DNA of 64,000 nucleotides from Sipunculus nudus. Lineage: Eukaryota > Annelida > Sipuncula > Golfingiida > Sipunculidae. This document shows positions 36,268-45,962 of this stretch, piece after piece; position 1 is the stretch's first letter; every line of letters starts with the position of its first letter. Under the pieces are notes generated by a model, which was not told the DNA's origin, made no database searches, and saw only the letters and a list, made by a program, of their open reading frames with translations. The translations under genes were made by a program, and so were the position numbers. The stretch spans positions 124,001-188,000 of the forward strand of contig JAPPUL010000088.1 in assembly GCA_026874595.1 (NCBI GenBank). The letters are read 5' to 3'.

Positions 36268-38643
36268 ATGATTCCTTCTAAAGACCAGATTGTTAGACAA
36301 ATAAATCTTGCTATACGACAATTTGAAAATAAAAATGATCTAGACGCTTTTTCCAACCTTGAGACAGCGTATATTATTCTAGGTTTATTCAAACAAACAG
36401 AACAAAATAAATCCAATGCAGTATGTACTATTGATCCTTATTTAGAAGAAAAACTTGAAATATCTCTTTTTTTAGCTGCTTACAAGGGAATTTGGTTTGC
36501 TTATTCTATTAAGCAGTTTGAACTTATGGAATATTTGACTTTCGTTGCTATCAAATTTGCCAAAAAGTATTCCGATTTAATTCGGTTGGCTAAAGCTTAT
36601 AATGGAAATGCCCTTGCGCTACACTCTTTGGGAAACCGACAGAAGGCTTCTGAATATAATCTGAAATCACGGGATGTCTATAACCAGCTCCTTAACCATG
36701 ATAGCATACTGAAGCTTTCTAAAAAGCAAATTAAGGATATTGTTCAGTCTAAAATTAAAAATGATTTTGGTCTTGTTGTTTATTTTGCTTTGCAAAATCA
36801 GTTTGATAAAGCTCTTGATATTGTCGATTCTACTATAGATATTGCGATAAAGTATTCTTTGACACTTGAGCAGGGATCTGCTTATAAGATAAAAGGTAAT
36901 TTGTTTGTTTACTTTAGAAAGTATGAGCAAGCTTTTCAATTTCTTTTTGAAGCAGTTGATATATTTACTAAAAGTAAAAATAAAAGTGCTTTTAAAAGTC
37001 TTATAGACGTTTATTTGCTAATTTGTGAGAATTATTACAAAATTGGTGATTTTGAGAGGGGTAAAAAATATCTGGGCAACATTACTAAATTAACAGATAA
37101 TGGTGACTCTGATTTACCATATCTATTTTTCTATTTAGAGGCTCAGTACCATAAGCATATAAATAATTCAAAGCTTGCTACAATCTATTCTGTGAAGGCT
37201 GCAAAGGTACTTGACAAAATAAAACATTCGATATTTTCTGAGGTTAATATTGATAGCTTCTTGGGTTACAAAGACAAGGAAATTATATATTTTAAAGCCA
37301 TCGATGGTTTAATTAAAGAAAATGATTTGATTCAGGCGGCTTCTCTATTTGAGAATTTCAGGAATAGAATTTATACCTTGGGGCAGAAAGATACGCATAA
37401 TGGATTTAATCTTAAAACCCAATCTTATCTATTTCTAGAAGAAAGACAGCAAATACTTGAAAAACTAGATTCTATACAAAGTAATCCTTCTACAGCATCT
37501 GATCCTACAATAGAGCGTCTATTGAAAACATTATATCTTATTGATGAGAAAATATCGTTGGTTGCTAAAAAGGATTCTTTGCAAAAAGAAAGTGTGTCCA
37601 AAGAGTTCGATATAAAAGAATGGCTTAACAAAATCCCTTCTGATACGCTTGTTATAGCATATTTTTATTATCAAGATAGTGACTTTCATATATTCATTGC
37701 TAAAAATAATATACTAAAGGTAACGTCAATATCAATATCATTTGATATTGATGTTGTAATAAGCAAATATCTTAAGATTGTATCTATACATAGCAATAAT
37801 TCATATATTGAAGAAGCAGTTTATAAAAAACGATTATCAGAATTTTTACTAAAACCTCTAAAACCTTATTTGAAAAATGCTAAGGACGTTATTGTAGTGC
37901 CATTTAAGAGTTTACACTCTTTACCTATACATGCATTATTTTGGGAGCATTATGACAATATCACCTTAAGCTATCTGCCAAATTTAACAGCTATTAATAA
38001 TTTTAATGAGCAATTTGATTTGGCAGATAAAGCATTATTTGTTGGAGATCCGAGAAACGATTTGCCTGCATCTCGTCAAGAAGTGCAATCAATTTCAAGG
38101 TTATTTCCGAGCAAAGAAATATTACTTGGGGAAGAGGTAACTAAAGAAAAGTTTAAACAATTAATACAAAAGTTTGATATCGTACATTATAGTGGACATA
38201 TACATTTTGACTCTATTTACCCCTTAAACTCTTGTATGTATCTCGCTATCCCCAATGCTCATAATGATAGCAAAGATTATAATCTAGAGAGATACTCAGT
38301 GTTTTTCCTTAAGGAAATATTTAACCTTAATCTAAACAATATAAAATTTCTTGCTTTAGCAGGATGTAGTTCAGGTAAAGCAAGGTATTATAGAGGAGAG
38401 GGGCTAATTGGACTCTTAAATGGGTTTTTCATATCAGGTGTTAAATCTATACTTTATACATTTTGGGATGTTGAAGATAGTGTAAGCAAAGAATTCTTAG
38501 AAAAATTCTTTACAGAAACCATGAATAATAATGGTAATAAAAAGATTGGTATGCTTAATGCTTACAAATACATTAAATCAAGATATAAAAAAACATACTT
38601 TTATGCAGGATTTGGATTATACGAAGGGTGTTTTAAAACATAA
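36268..38643 (+). CDS. TPR-CHAT caspase/separase-like protein
   Basis: A 791-residue cytoplasmic protein. Residues about 1-410 are TPR-like helical repeats (for example KAYNGNALALHSLGNRQKASEYN near 112 and AYKIKGNLFVYFRKYEQAFQFLFEAVD near 210). From about 475 to the end is a CHAT domain of the caspase-separase clan: VVPFKSLHSLPIHALFWE near 550, the His motif HYSGH at 640-644 (His644 expected catalytic) and LAGCSSG with Cys700. Both dyad residues are intact, so protease activity is possible. CHAT proteases elsewhere cleave partner proteins in signalling and immunity. The likely targets here are the island's own products. Confidence 0.88.
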   Translation: MIPSKDQIVRQINLAIRQFENKNDLDAFSNLETAYIILGLFKQTEQNKSNAVCTIDPYLEEKLEISLFLAAYKGIWFAYSIKQFELMEYLTFVAIKFAKKYSDLIRLAKAYNGNALALHSLGNRQKASEYNLKSRDVYNQLLNHDSILKLSKKQIKDIVQSKIKNDFGLVVYFALQNQFDKALDIVDSTIDIAIKYSLTLEQGSAYKIKGNLFVYFRKYEQAFQFLFEAVDIFTKSKNKSAFKSLIDVYLLICENYYKIGDFERGKKYLGNITKLTDNGDSDLPYLFFYLEAQYHKHINNSKLATIYSVKAAKVLDKIKHSIFSEVNIDSFLGYKDKEIIYFKAIDGLIKENDLIQAASLFENFRNRIYTLGQKDTHNGFNLKTQSYLFLEERQQILEKLDSIQSNPSTASDPTIERLLKTLYLIDEKISLVAKKDSLQKESVSKEFDIKEWLNKIPSDTLVIAYFYYQDSDFHIFIAKNNILKVTSISISFDIDVVISKYLKIVSIHSNNSYIEEAVYKKRLSEFLLKPLKPYLKNAKDVIVVPFKSLHSLPIHALFWEHYDNITLSYLPNLTAINNFNEQFDLADKALFVGDPRNDLPASRQEVQSISRLFPSKEILLGEEVTKEKFKQLIQKFDIVHYSGHIHFDSIYPLNSCMYLAIPNAHNDSKDYNLERYSVFFLKEIFNLNLNNIKFLALAGCSSGKARYYRGEGLIGLLNGFFISGVKSILYTFWDVEDSVSKEFLEKFFTETMNNNGNKKIGMLNAYKYIKSRYKKTYFYAGFGLYEGCFKT

Positions 38644-38658
38644 TAACTTATTAATAAC

Positions 38659-40200
38659 TTATTTTGCGTATTCTGTGATTCGTGTTTCCCGTATAAGAGA
38701 CACTTTGACTTGTCCTGGGAATTTCATATCCTCTTCTATCTTCTTTGCTATACTTCGTGCAACCTGTTTAGCTTGAATGTCATCAGTTGTTGCGTTGTTT
38801 ACTATAATTCTAAGCTCACGACCAGCTTGTATTGCAAAGGCTTTGTCAACGCCTGAAAATCCGTATGCTATAGTCTCTAAATTCTCAAGTCTTTTTACAT
38901 AATCTCCAAAAGTTGCGCGTCTTGCACCAGGACGAGATGCTGATATTGCATCAGCTGTTTGCACTATAACTGATTCTGGGTATTTTGGGTCAACATCAAA
39001 ATGATGTGATTCAATTGCATTTATAACCACAGGGTCTTCACCATACTGCTTTGCAATAGATGCACCTGCACTTGCATGATTACCATCTTCCGTATGCACT
39101 CCCTTTCCTATGTCATGTAGCAAACCACCTCGTATAGATAATCTCTTATTTGCCCCAACCTCTGAGGCTATATAGCCACATATTGTTGCCACTTCTTTTG
39201 AATGAATTAATATATTCTGACCATAACTATATCTGTATCTAAGTCTTCCGACGTATTCTTTTAATTCCATCGTCATGTCGTATATACCAAGCTCAAGACA
39301 CGTCCTCTCGCCATCTTCTTTTATTGTCTTATCTAATTCTTTGCTAACTTGCTCATATACCTCTTCTATCCTGCTTGGATGGATCCTACCATCAGATATT
39401 AGTTTTGTAAGTGTCCTTCGTGCCTTTTCACGTCTTACAGGATCAAAACAGGATAGTACTATAGCCTCTGGTGTGTCGTCTATTATTATATCTACACCTG
39501 TTAAAACTTCAAGTGTACGTATATTTCGTCCTTCCTTACCTATTATTCGTCCTTTCATCTCATTATTAGGCAATGAGACCGACGATACACTTGCCTCTTG
39601 GGATACCTTGGGCGCAAGCCTTTGGATAGTTGTTACGGTTATTCGTCTTGCCTCGTATTCTGCCCTCTCTTTTGCTTCGTTTTCTATCTTTGATACATAT
39701 TTTTCTGCATCCTTCTGGGCTTCCTGCTTTATCCCCTCTATTAATTCTTGTTTTGCTTGCTCTTTTGTGTAATTTGATACTGATTCAAGTTTCTTCTTCC
39801 AGCTAGACTCTGCATCTTTTAATGTAAGATCTCGTTCTTCTATTTCAATTCTTAAGTTATTAAGCTCTTCTTCTTTTATTTTTAAATCTTTTTCTCCTTT
39901 GTTATAAGTCCGTATAAAAGCTTCCTCTCTATCCGATAACTTCCTATTAAGTCTCTTTAGCTCCTGTCTTTGCTCCTTTAACTCCTTCTCATTCTCTTGT
40001 CGCTCCTTTAATAGCTTATTTTGTCCTTCAAGCAACATCTCTTTTCTCTTATTTTCTATCTCCTTATTTGCAAGCTCCAATAATCTATTTCTTTCACTTT
40101 CCACTGTCTTTAATCTAAATCTGTCTAATATATATCTTCCGTAATAGCCTATTATAAGACAAGCTAATACTATCACAATAGTGAATATCGATGGTTCCAA
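38659..40200 (-). CDS. rny: Ribonuclease Y
   Basis: Membrane-anchored endoribonuclease that starts mRNA decay. The 513-residue chain has an N-terminal membrane helix (about 5-22), a long Glu/Lys-rich coiled coil (25-200), a KH domain with GRIIGKEGRNIRTLEVLTG near 213 and an HD domain with LLHDIGKG near 358 and HASAGASIAKQYGE. The organisation is exactly that of RNase Y, which is typical of Firmicutes, spirochaetes and some other phyla and absent from most proteobacteria. It converges on the CHAT gene 15 bp away. Confidence 0.97.
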   Translation of the reverse strand: MEPSIFTIVIVLACLIIGYYGRYILDRFRLKTVESERNRLLELANKEIENKRKEMLLEGQNKLLKERQENEKELKEQRQELKRLNRKLSDREEAFIRTYNKGEKDLKIKEEELNNLRIEIEERDLTLKDAESSWKKKLESVSNYTKEQAKQELIEGIKQEAQKDAEKYVSKIENEAKERAEYEARRITVTTIQRLAPKVSQEASVSSVSLPNNEMKGRIIGKEGRNIRTLEVLTGVDIIIDDTPEAIVLSCFDPVRREKARRTLTKLISDGRIHPSRIEEVYEQVSKELDKTIKEDGERTCLELGIYDMTMELKEYVGRLRYRYSYGQNILIHSKEVATICGYIASEVGANKRLSIRGGLLHDIGKGVHTEDGNHASAGASIAKQYGEDPVVINAIESHHFDVDPKYPESVIVQTADAISASRPGARRATFGDYVKRLENLETIAYGFSGVDKAFAIQAGRELRIIVNNATTDDIQAKQVARSIAKKIEEDMKFPGQVKVSLIRETRITEYAK

Positions 40201-40288
40201 TCTATTTTATCCTATACTTTTCCTTATATATATATTTAAAAATTACTCTTTATAAGTTCTAAAGTCAAATATATAAGCTTGCTTTTTA

Positions 40289-41725
40289 TTAACTGTTCTC
40301 AAGCTTATAGGCTATATTTAATATCATATCTTCTGCAAAATAATTACTCATTATCTGAATGCCTATAGGTAAGTTGTCTTCGTCTTTACCATAGGGTATT
40401 GATATCGCAGGAAGGCCTACTACATTTGCACTTGCCGTGAAGATATCTGATAAATACATGCTTATAGGATTAGACATTTTCTCACCTAGCTTAAAGGCTG
40501 TTGTCGGTGTTGTCGGGGTTAGTATTACATCTACATCATAAAATGCCTTCTTATAATCATCTTGCATTAAACGCCTTACCTTTTGAGCCTTAAGATAATA
40601 TGCATCATAATAGCCGCTTGAAAGGACATAAGTGCCAAGCATTATTCGACGCTTTACCTCTTCCCCAAACCCTTCACTACGACTTTTTAAATATGTATCT
40701 TCTAAATTATCTTCCTTTGACCTGTAACCATAGCGTATGCCATCAAATCTACTTAAATTTGAACTTGCCTCTGCTGTTGAGATTATATAATATGTTGGAA
40801 TGCTATACTGGGTATGTGGCAGGCTTATTTCCTTTAGTGTGCATCCAAGCCCTTTAAGTTTCCCCTTTGCCATCTCAAGACTTTTTTGTATTGGTTTGGG
40901 CAAGTCTTTAGTGTATTCTTTTGGGATGCCTATTCTTTTGCCTTTTATATCTTTGTTTAAGTTTTTTGTGTAGTCTAGAACTGTTTTGTCTTTTGTGGTT
41001 GAGTCACTATAGTCTTTTCCGCTTATGATGCTTAGTAGTAAAGCGCTATCGTATACTGTATTTGTTATAGGTCCTATTTGGTCAAATGATGAGGCATAGG
41101 CAACAAGGCCGTATCTTGATACTCGTCCATAGGTCGGCTTAAGCCCAACTACTCCACAAAATGCCGCCGGTTGTCTTATTGAACCTCCCGTATCAGAACC
41201 AAGAGCAATTGGAACAAATCCAGCACTCACCAATGCCGCACTCCCTCCACTACTACCCCCCGCTGTCCTATCTAAATCTTTTGGATTCCTTACAGCTCCG
41301 TATATTGACCGCTCAGAAGAGGAGCCCATTGCAAATTCGTCCATATTACTTTTTCCAACCATCAAAATGCCCGCTTCCTTTAGCTTTTTTACCACCGTTG
41401 CGTCAAAGGTTGCTTTGTAGTTTTCAAGTATCTTGGACCCACAACTTGTATTCTCTCCTTCAATATTTATATTGTCTTTTATTATTATGGGTATTCCAAA
41501 AAGCTCGTTTTCTAAGGCTTCTTTGTCCTTGTTTTGCAGCATTTTATCCTTATCTTTTGCTTCTAGAATCACTTTTTCCTTGAAAACATTCGTTAGGGCG
41601 TTTATAGGTTTTTTCTTTGTTTTGTCTTTTTCTATCTTTTCAAGTATTTCCTTTACGAGGTCAAAACAAGTTGTTTTACCACTTAGAAGCTCTTCTCTTA
41701 TCGTTTTTACTGTAGCATTTTTCAT
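40289..41725 (-). CDS. gatA: Glutamyl-tRNA(Gln) amidotransferase subunit A
   Basis: Amidase subunit of GatCAB, which makes Gln-tRNA(Gln) (or Asn-tRNA) by transamidation and channels ammonia from glutamine. The amidase-signature triad is complete: Lys83 in IIIKDNIN, Ser158 in GGSSGGS and Ser182 in GSDTGGS. The frame could begin with a GTG at 41740, but the ATG at 41725 gives numbering in line with the family. gatB and gatC are not in the window, so the subunits are dispersed or lie further away. Confidence 0.96.
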   Translation of the reverse strand: MKNATVKTIREELLSGKTTCFDLVKEILEKIEKDKTKKKPINALTNVFKEKVILEAKDKDKMLQNKDKEALENELFGIPIIIKDNINIEGENTSCGSKILENYKATFDATVVKKLKEAGILMVGKSNMDEFAMGSSSERSIYGAVRNPKDLDRTAGGSSGGSAALVSAGFVPIALGSDTGGSIRQPAAFCGVVGLKPTYGRVSRYGLVAYASSFDQIGPITNTVYDSALLLSIISGKDYSDSTTKDKTVLDYTKNLNKDIKGKRIGIPKEYTKDLPKPIQKSLEMAKGKLKGLGCTLKEISLPHTQYSIPTYYIISTAEASSNLSRFDGIRYGYRSKEDNLEDTYLKSRSEGFGEEVKRRIMLGTYVLSSGYYDAYYLKAQKVRRLMQDDYKKAFYDVDVILTPTTPTTAFKLGEKMSNPISMYLSDIFTASANVVGLPAISIPYGKDEDNLPIGIQIMSNYFAEDMILNIAYKLENS

Positions 41726-41882
41726 TTTTAATACTCTCACTATAACTAATTATTTTATTTATGTTACTAAAATCAGTTTCCATAATAATCTGGAATACAA
41801 TATATATTAATCAGAAGATAAAGTCTTCCGACAATAAATTTATCACTTTTTCATTTTTAATACTGTTTTGAAGGGAGGCTTT

Positions 41883-44135
41883 TTGTCTAAGAAACATATT
41901 ATGATCATAGGAGGAGGAATCCTTCAACTACCTGCCATACAAACTGCACGTGATATGGATATAGCAACAATTGTAACTGATTATAATAAGGAAGCAATAG
42001 GGTTAAAGTTCGCAGATTATCCGATAATAATGAGTACTCGTGATGTTGAGGGTTGTGTACGTGTTGCGCGTACATTTAATGAGCGTATACCAATTGATGG
42101 AGTTATGACGGTAGGAACTGATGCCTCTGTTACGGTTGCGGCAGTTTGTGGGGCACTCGGTCTTATAGGTAATAATTTTGAAAACGCACATGCGGCAACA
42201 AACAAACTTAAGATGCGAGAACGTTTTGCTAAATGTGGGGTACCTATACCTCGCTTTGCGTCTTGTTGGGTATTTGAAGATGCGTACAAGGCATTTTTTA
42301 ATATAAAGCCACCAGTTGTAGTTAAGCCTACAAATAACATGGGTGCCCGTGGAGTAGTTCGAGTTTATAGAGAGTCAGAGCTTGAGAGTGCCTTTAATCT
42401 TGCAAAAGAAAACTCACCAAGTGGAGAGGTATTGCTTGAGGAGTTTATAGCCGGGGCAGAGCTTAGTATAGATGCCTTAATCTATAAGGACAATATATAT
42501 ATAGCAGGGATAGCAGATCGTATAATAGAGTATGAGCCATACTTTGTAGAGACAGGACATATATTACCCTCAACGCAAGCCTCCTTTGTAATTGACAATG
42601 CAATACAAGTGATGAAAGATGGGATTAGAGCGTTAGGCCTATCCGATGGCGCAGCAAAGGGAGATATTAAGGTTTTAGAGGATGGTTCTTGCGTAATTAT
42701 AGAACTTGCGGCACGACTTTCAGGAGGCTTCATGTCCTCTTATACCTATCCATATGCAACTGGAGTAAATTTAATAAAGAACGCAATATTAATATCGCTT
42801 GGCATGCAGCCCGAACTATTACATCCAATACACAATAAGTTTTCTATGGAACATGCGATTATTCCTAAAGAAGGGATAGTAACATCAATTAATGGAGTTG
42901 AAAAAGCACGTAAAATAAAGGGAGTTAAGAATATATTTATTGACGTACAAGAGGGGGACGTAATTAAAAGGCCGACTAATAATGTAGAGAAGGCAGGACA
43001 TGTAATAGCAATAGGAGACTCAAAAGAAGATGTACTAAAAGCAATAAATAGTGCCATTACAACGATATCAGTCTCAACTGAGAAAGAGAGTGTAATATCT
43101 TTTAGTGAGATTAAGGAAACAGCGATAAAGAAGTTTAATAAGACGTGTTTTGTATGTAAGGTATGTGATGGTCGTGAGTGTCGGGGTCAGGTGCCTGGGA
43201 TGGGAGGTATAGGAAGTGGCACATCGTTTTTTAATAATTTAAAGGCGATAAAAAGGTATCAGATTGTTACGAGTTATATGCATGATGTTAAGGCACCGGA
43301 TACAAAGTCAACTCTTTTTGGAACAAATGTAAGTGCACCGATATTGGTATCGCCGCTAACGGGAGCCAAGACAAATATGGGAGGGGGATTATCGGAGATA
43401 GAGTTTATGAAAGCAATAACGCATGGAGCACAGCTATCGGGTTCGATTGGGATGCTAGGAGACGGAGCAAGTCCGGATAAGTATCTAATAGCCTTAGAAG
43501 CGATAAAAGCAGTTAATGGGCGAGGGATAGCGATATTAAAGCCACGAGTGTTGCAACATGAGATAATAAAACGGATACGTGTGTTTGAGGAAAGCGGAGC
43601 AATAGGGGTAGGAATAGACATAGACGCAGCTTCATTTATAACGATGAAGCTTAAGAATCAAGGAGTTGAGAGTAAGAGCTTACAAAAGATAAGAGAGCTA
43701 GTAAAGGCGACAAAACTACCTTTTATCCTTAAGGGTATAATGAGCAAGACGGATGCATTACGTGCACTAGACACAGGAGCAAGAAGTATAATAGTATCAA
43801 ATCACGGAGGGCGAGTAATGGATAATATGCCTGGGGGTCTTGATGTACTTGAGGAGATAGTGGATGCAGTAGGAAAACATGTAATAATAATGGTAGATGG
43901 AGGGTTTCGGTTGGGAGAGGATATATTTAAAGGCCTTGCGTTGGGAGCAGATTTTGTATGTGTAGGGCGTCCGGTTGCAATTGGAGCCTATGGAGGTTAT
44001 GCACAAGGGGTAAAGTATGTACTAGACAAGCTTAAGGAGGAGTTAAAGAAGGTTATGGTTTTGACGGGGGCGGGTAATTTAGGAGATATAAGCAAAGGGA
44101 TGATAAGAAAGGCCCCGCTATATACGAGCAGATAA
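41883..44135 (+). CDS. Fusion of ATP-grasp ligase and FMN-dependent hydroxyacid dehydrogenase
   Basis: A 750-residue two-enzyme fusion. Residues about 1-400 form an ATP-grasp carboxylate-amine ligase or carboxylase (PurK/BioD-like opening MIIGGGILQLPAIQTARD, nucleotide lysine in PVVVKPTNNMGARGV, metal ligands in IIELAARLSGGF). Residues about 415-750 form an FMN-dependent alpha-hydroxyacid oxidase/dehydrogenase: a cysteine-rich entry (CFVCKVCDGRECRGQVPG), then SNHGGR with His641 and Arg644 and a GGFRLGEDIFKGLALGAD phosphate site. The frame begins earlier, but GGGAGG at 41873-41878 supports the TTG at 41883. Substrates are unknown. Both halves look intact. Confidence 0.88.
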   Translation: MSKKHIMIIGGGILQLPAIQTARDMDIATIVTDYNKEAIGLKFADYPIIMSTRDVEGCVRVARTFNERIPIDGVMTVGTDASVTVAAVCGALGLIGNNFENAHAATNKLKMRERFAKCGVPIPRFASCWVFEDAYKAFFNIKPPVVVKPTNNMGARGVVRVYRESELESAFNLAKENSPSGEVLLEEFIAGAELSIDALIYKDNIYIAGIADRIIEYEPYFVETGHILPSTQASFVIDNAIQVMKDGIRALGLSDGAAKGDIKVLEDGSCVIIELAARLSGGFMSSYTYPYATGVNLIKNAILISLGMQPELLHPIHNKFSMEHAIIPKEGIVTSINGVEKARKIKGVKNIFIDVQEGDVIKRPTNNVEKAGHVIAIGDSKEDVLKAINSAITTISVSTEKESVISFSEIKETAIKKFNKTCFVCKVCDGRECRGQVPGMGGIGSGTSFFNNLKAIKRYQIVTSYMHDVKAPDTKSTLFGTNVSAPILVSPLTGAKTNMGGGLSEIEFMKAITHGAQLSGSIGMLGDGASPDKYLIALEAIKAVNGRGIAILKPRVLQHEIIKRIRVFEESGAIGVGIDIDAASFITMKLKNQGVESKSLQKIRELVKATKLPFILKGIMSKTDALRALDTGARSIIVSNHGGRVMDNMPGGLDVLEEIVDAVGKHVIIMVDGGFRLGEDIFKGLALGADFVCVGRPVAIGAYGGYAQGVKYVLDKLKEELKKVMVLTGAGNLGDISKGMIRKAPLYTSR

Positions 44136-44268
44136 TAATTTACGAATATATAGAAAGCAAATAAATATAAATAAATATAATAGTTGTTATTTTTAGTACT
44201 TTTGTTAAAGTTAATAAAAGTCATGCAAAAGCACTGATGATAAAAAAGGATAGATAATGTAAGAAGAT

Positions 44269-44700
44269 ATGAAACTTGAAATAAGAGAAATAATAATAGG
44301 AAAACGTATAAGGAAAGATATAGGTGATATAACACTATTACAGGAATCTATACGTTCCCATGGGCTTTTAAATCCGATATTGATAAATGATAAGAAGGAG
44401 TTAATTGCAGGGGTAAGACGTCTTACAGCGTGTAAGGCTCTTGGTTTTAAGGAAGTTGATGTTAGGGTGATAAATCCTGAGAATAATCTAAAGAGGCTCC
44501 TAATAGAAAGCGAAGAGAATTTGCTTAGGAAAGAGTTTAATGTAGAGGAGTTATTAATTCTTGCGCGAGAGAAGGAGAAGTTATTATCCGGCGGCTATGC
44601 ATCTAGGTTTAGAAGAACGTTAAGGAGCTTGGTCTTATCTATACGTAAAATGTTTATAAAATTAATAAATATATTTATGGGTAAGGGGACTAAGAAATAG
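44269..44700 (+). CDS. Small ParB-N domain protein
   Basis: A 143-residue protein whose first 95 residues are a ParB/sulfiredoxin-like nuclease fold: RKDIGDITLLQESIRSHGLLNPILIN, then ELIAGVRRLTACKALGFKEV, the equivalent of the CTP-binding GERR box here reading AGVRRL. The HTH and dimer domains of true ParB are absent. A basic hydrophobic C-terminal helix pair (LRSLVLSIRKMFIKLINIFMGK) could be an amphipathic membrane anchor. It ends 14 bp before glgC. Its role is unknown; a partition function is not implied. Confidence 0.75.
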   Translation: MKLEIREIIIGKRIRKDIGDITLLQESIRSHGLLNPILINDKKELIAGVRRLTACKALGFKEVDVRVINPENNLKRLLIESEENLLRKEFNVEELLILAREKEKLLSGGYASRFRRTLRSLVLSIRKMFIKLINIFMGKGTKK

Positions 44701-44714
44701 TAATAAGAGGCTAG

Positions 44715-45920
44715 ATGAAAGTACTTGCAATAATACTTGCGGGAGGGAAAAGACAGGAGCTAAGCTTACTAGTAAAAGAGCGAAGCAAAGCAGCAGTACC
44801 ATTTTTCGGTAAATATCGAGTAATAGACTTTGTGTTATCAAATTGTGTTAATTCAAATATAAGGAAGATAAACGTAGTAGTGCAGCATAGGTTTGCATCG
44901 TTGCAAAGACACATAAGAGACGCCTGGAGTATATACTCCCCGACTTTAGGAGAATATATAGATGTGTATCCGCCGCAACAAAGGAAGGGCGAGAGGTTTT
45001 ATCTTGGGACAGCAGACTCAGTGTACCAGAATTTATTTACAATAGAAGATGAGAGTCCGGACTACATATTAACGTTATCAGGTGATCATATATATAAGAT
45101 GGATTATTCGAAGTTAATAGATTTTCATATAGAGAAAGGAGCAAACCTAACGATAGCAACGTCAGAGGTATCTGTAAGGGAGGCGAAATCGTATGGAGTG
45201 GTAGAATATACAAAAGGGAATAAGATAACGTCGTTTCGCGAAAAGCCATTAAATTTAAATAATGGAAGTGGGCCAGATGAACGCTATAAGGTTTCTATGG
45301 GGCTATATGTATTTAGTACAGAGGCACTTAAAGAGATATTCTATTCAAGCGAAAAGAGTAATAAATCGGTACAAGACTTTGGACAACATATAATACCTGA
45401 CATGGTAAAGAAAGGGGAAGTCTATGCCTATCCATTTGTTAAAGAGGATAGTGGTCCTTGTTATTGGAATGTTTTGGACTCAGTTGAGAAATATTATACA
45501 GGTAATATGACTATACTAAACAAAGGATGCGAGATAGATTTATATGACATGAGCTGGCCCTATAGGGCCTATCAGAGTCAAAGTGCACCAACTCGGACCT
45601 ATATAGAGAGTAGGGGGACAATAATAAACTCATCTATATCAGGGGGAGGAGCGATAGGAGGGAGTTTAAAGAACTCGATATTGGGAACACATGTGCGTAT
45701 TGAGGAGGGGGCGGAGGTAGAGGATTCAATATTGTTTGACAACGTGGTAGTGGGTAGGGGAGCGGTGATAAAGAAAGCGATAATAGATAAAGACATAGAG
45801 ATAGGCGAAGGGAGAGAATTAAGCTTCTCAAGAGTAAGGGATTGGACAGAGGCAAAGAGTTTTAGGGATGAAATCGTAGTGCTTGGGAAGGGCGGGCGGT
45901 TTAAGGGAACGGCAGTGTAA
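44715..45920 (+). CDS. glgC: Glucose-1-phosphate adenylyltransferase
   Basis: Makes ADP-glucose for glycogen synthesis. The 401-residue protein has the N-terminal nucleotidyltransferase part (ILAGGKRQELSLLVKERSKAAVPF then GKYRVIDFVLSNCVNSNI), LSGDHIYKMDY near residue 128 with the catalytic Asp, and a C-terminal left-handed beta-helix with NSISGGGAIGGSLKNSILGTHVRIEEGA-type hexads. The usual GRGTRLxPLTxxRxKPAVPF loop is altered (GKRQELSLLVKERSKAAVPF), so activation or kinetics may differ. glgA or glgB is not adjacent. Confidence 0.93.
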   Translation: MKVLAIILAGGKRQELSLLVKERSKAAVPFFGKYRVIDFVLSNCVNSNIRKINVVVQHRFASLQRHIRDAWSIYSPTLGEYIDVYPPQQRKGERFYLGTADSVYQNLFTIEDESPDYILTLSGDHIYKMDYSKLIDFHIEKGANLTIATSEVSVREAKSYGVVEYTKGNKITSFREKPLNLNNGSGPDERYKVSMGLYVFSTEALKEIFYSSEKSNKSVQDFGQHIIPDMVKKGEVYAYPFVKEDSGPCYWNVLDSVEKYYTGNMTILNKGCEIDLYDMSWPYRAYQSQSAPTRTYIESRGTIINSSISGGGAIGGSLKNSILGTHVRIEEGAEVEDSILFDNVVVGRGAVIKKAIIDKDIEIGEGRELSFSRVRDWTEAKSFRDEIVVLGKGGRFKGTAV

Positions 45921-45962
45921 ATAGGAGTTTAAGGGAACGAGAAGAGGAAATTATAAGAATAA

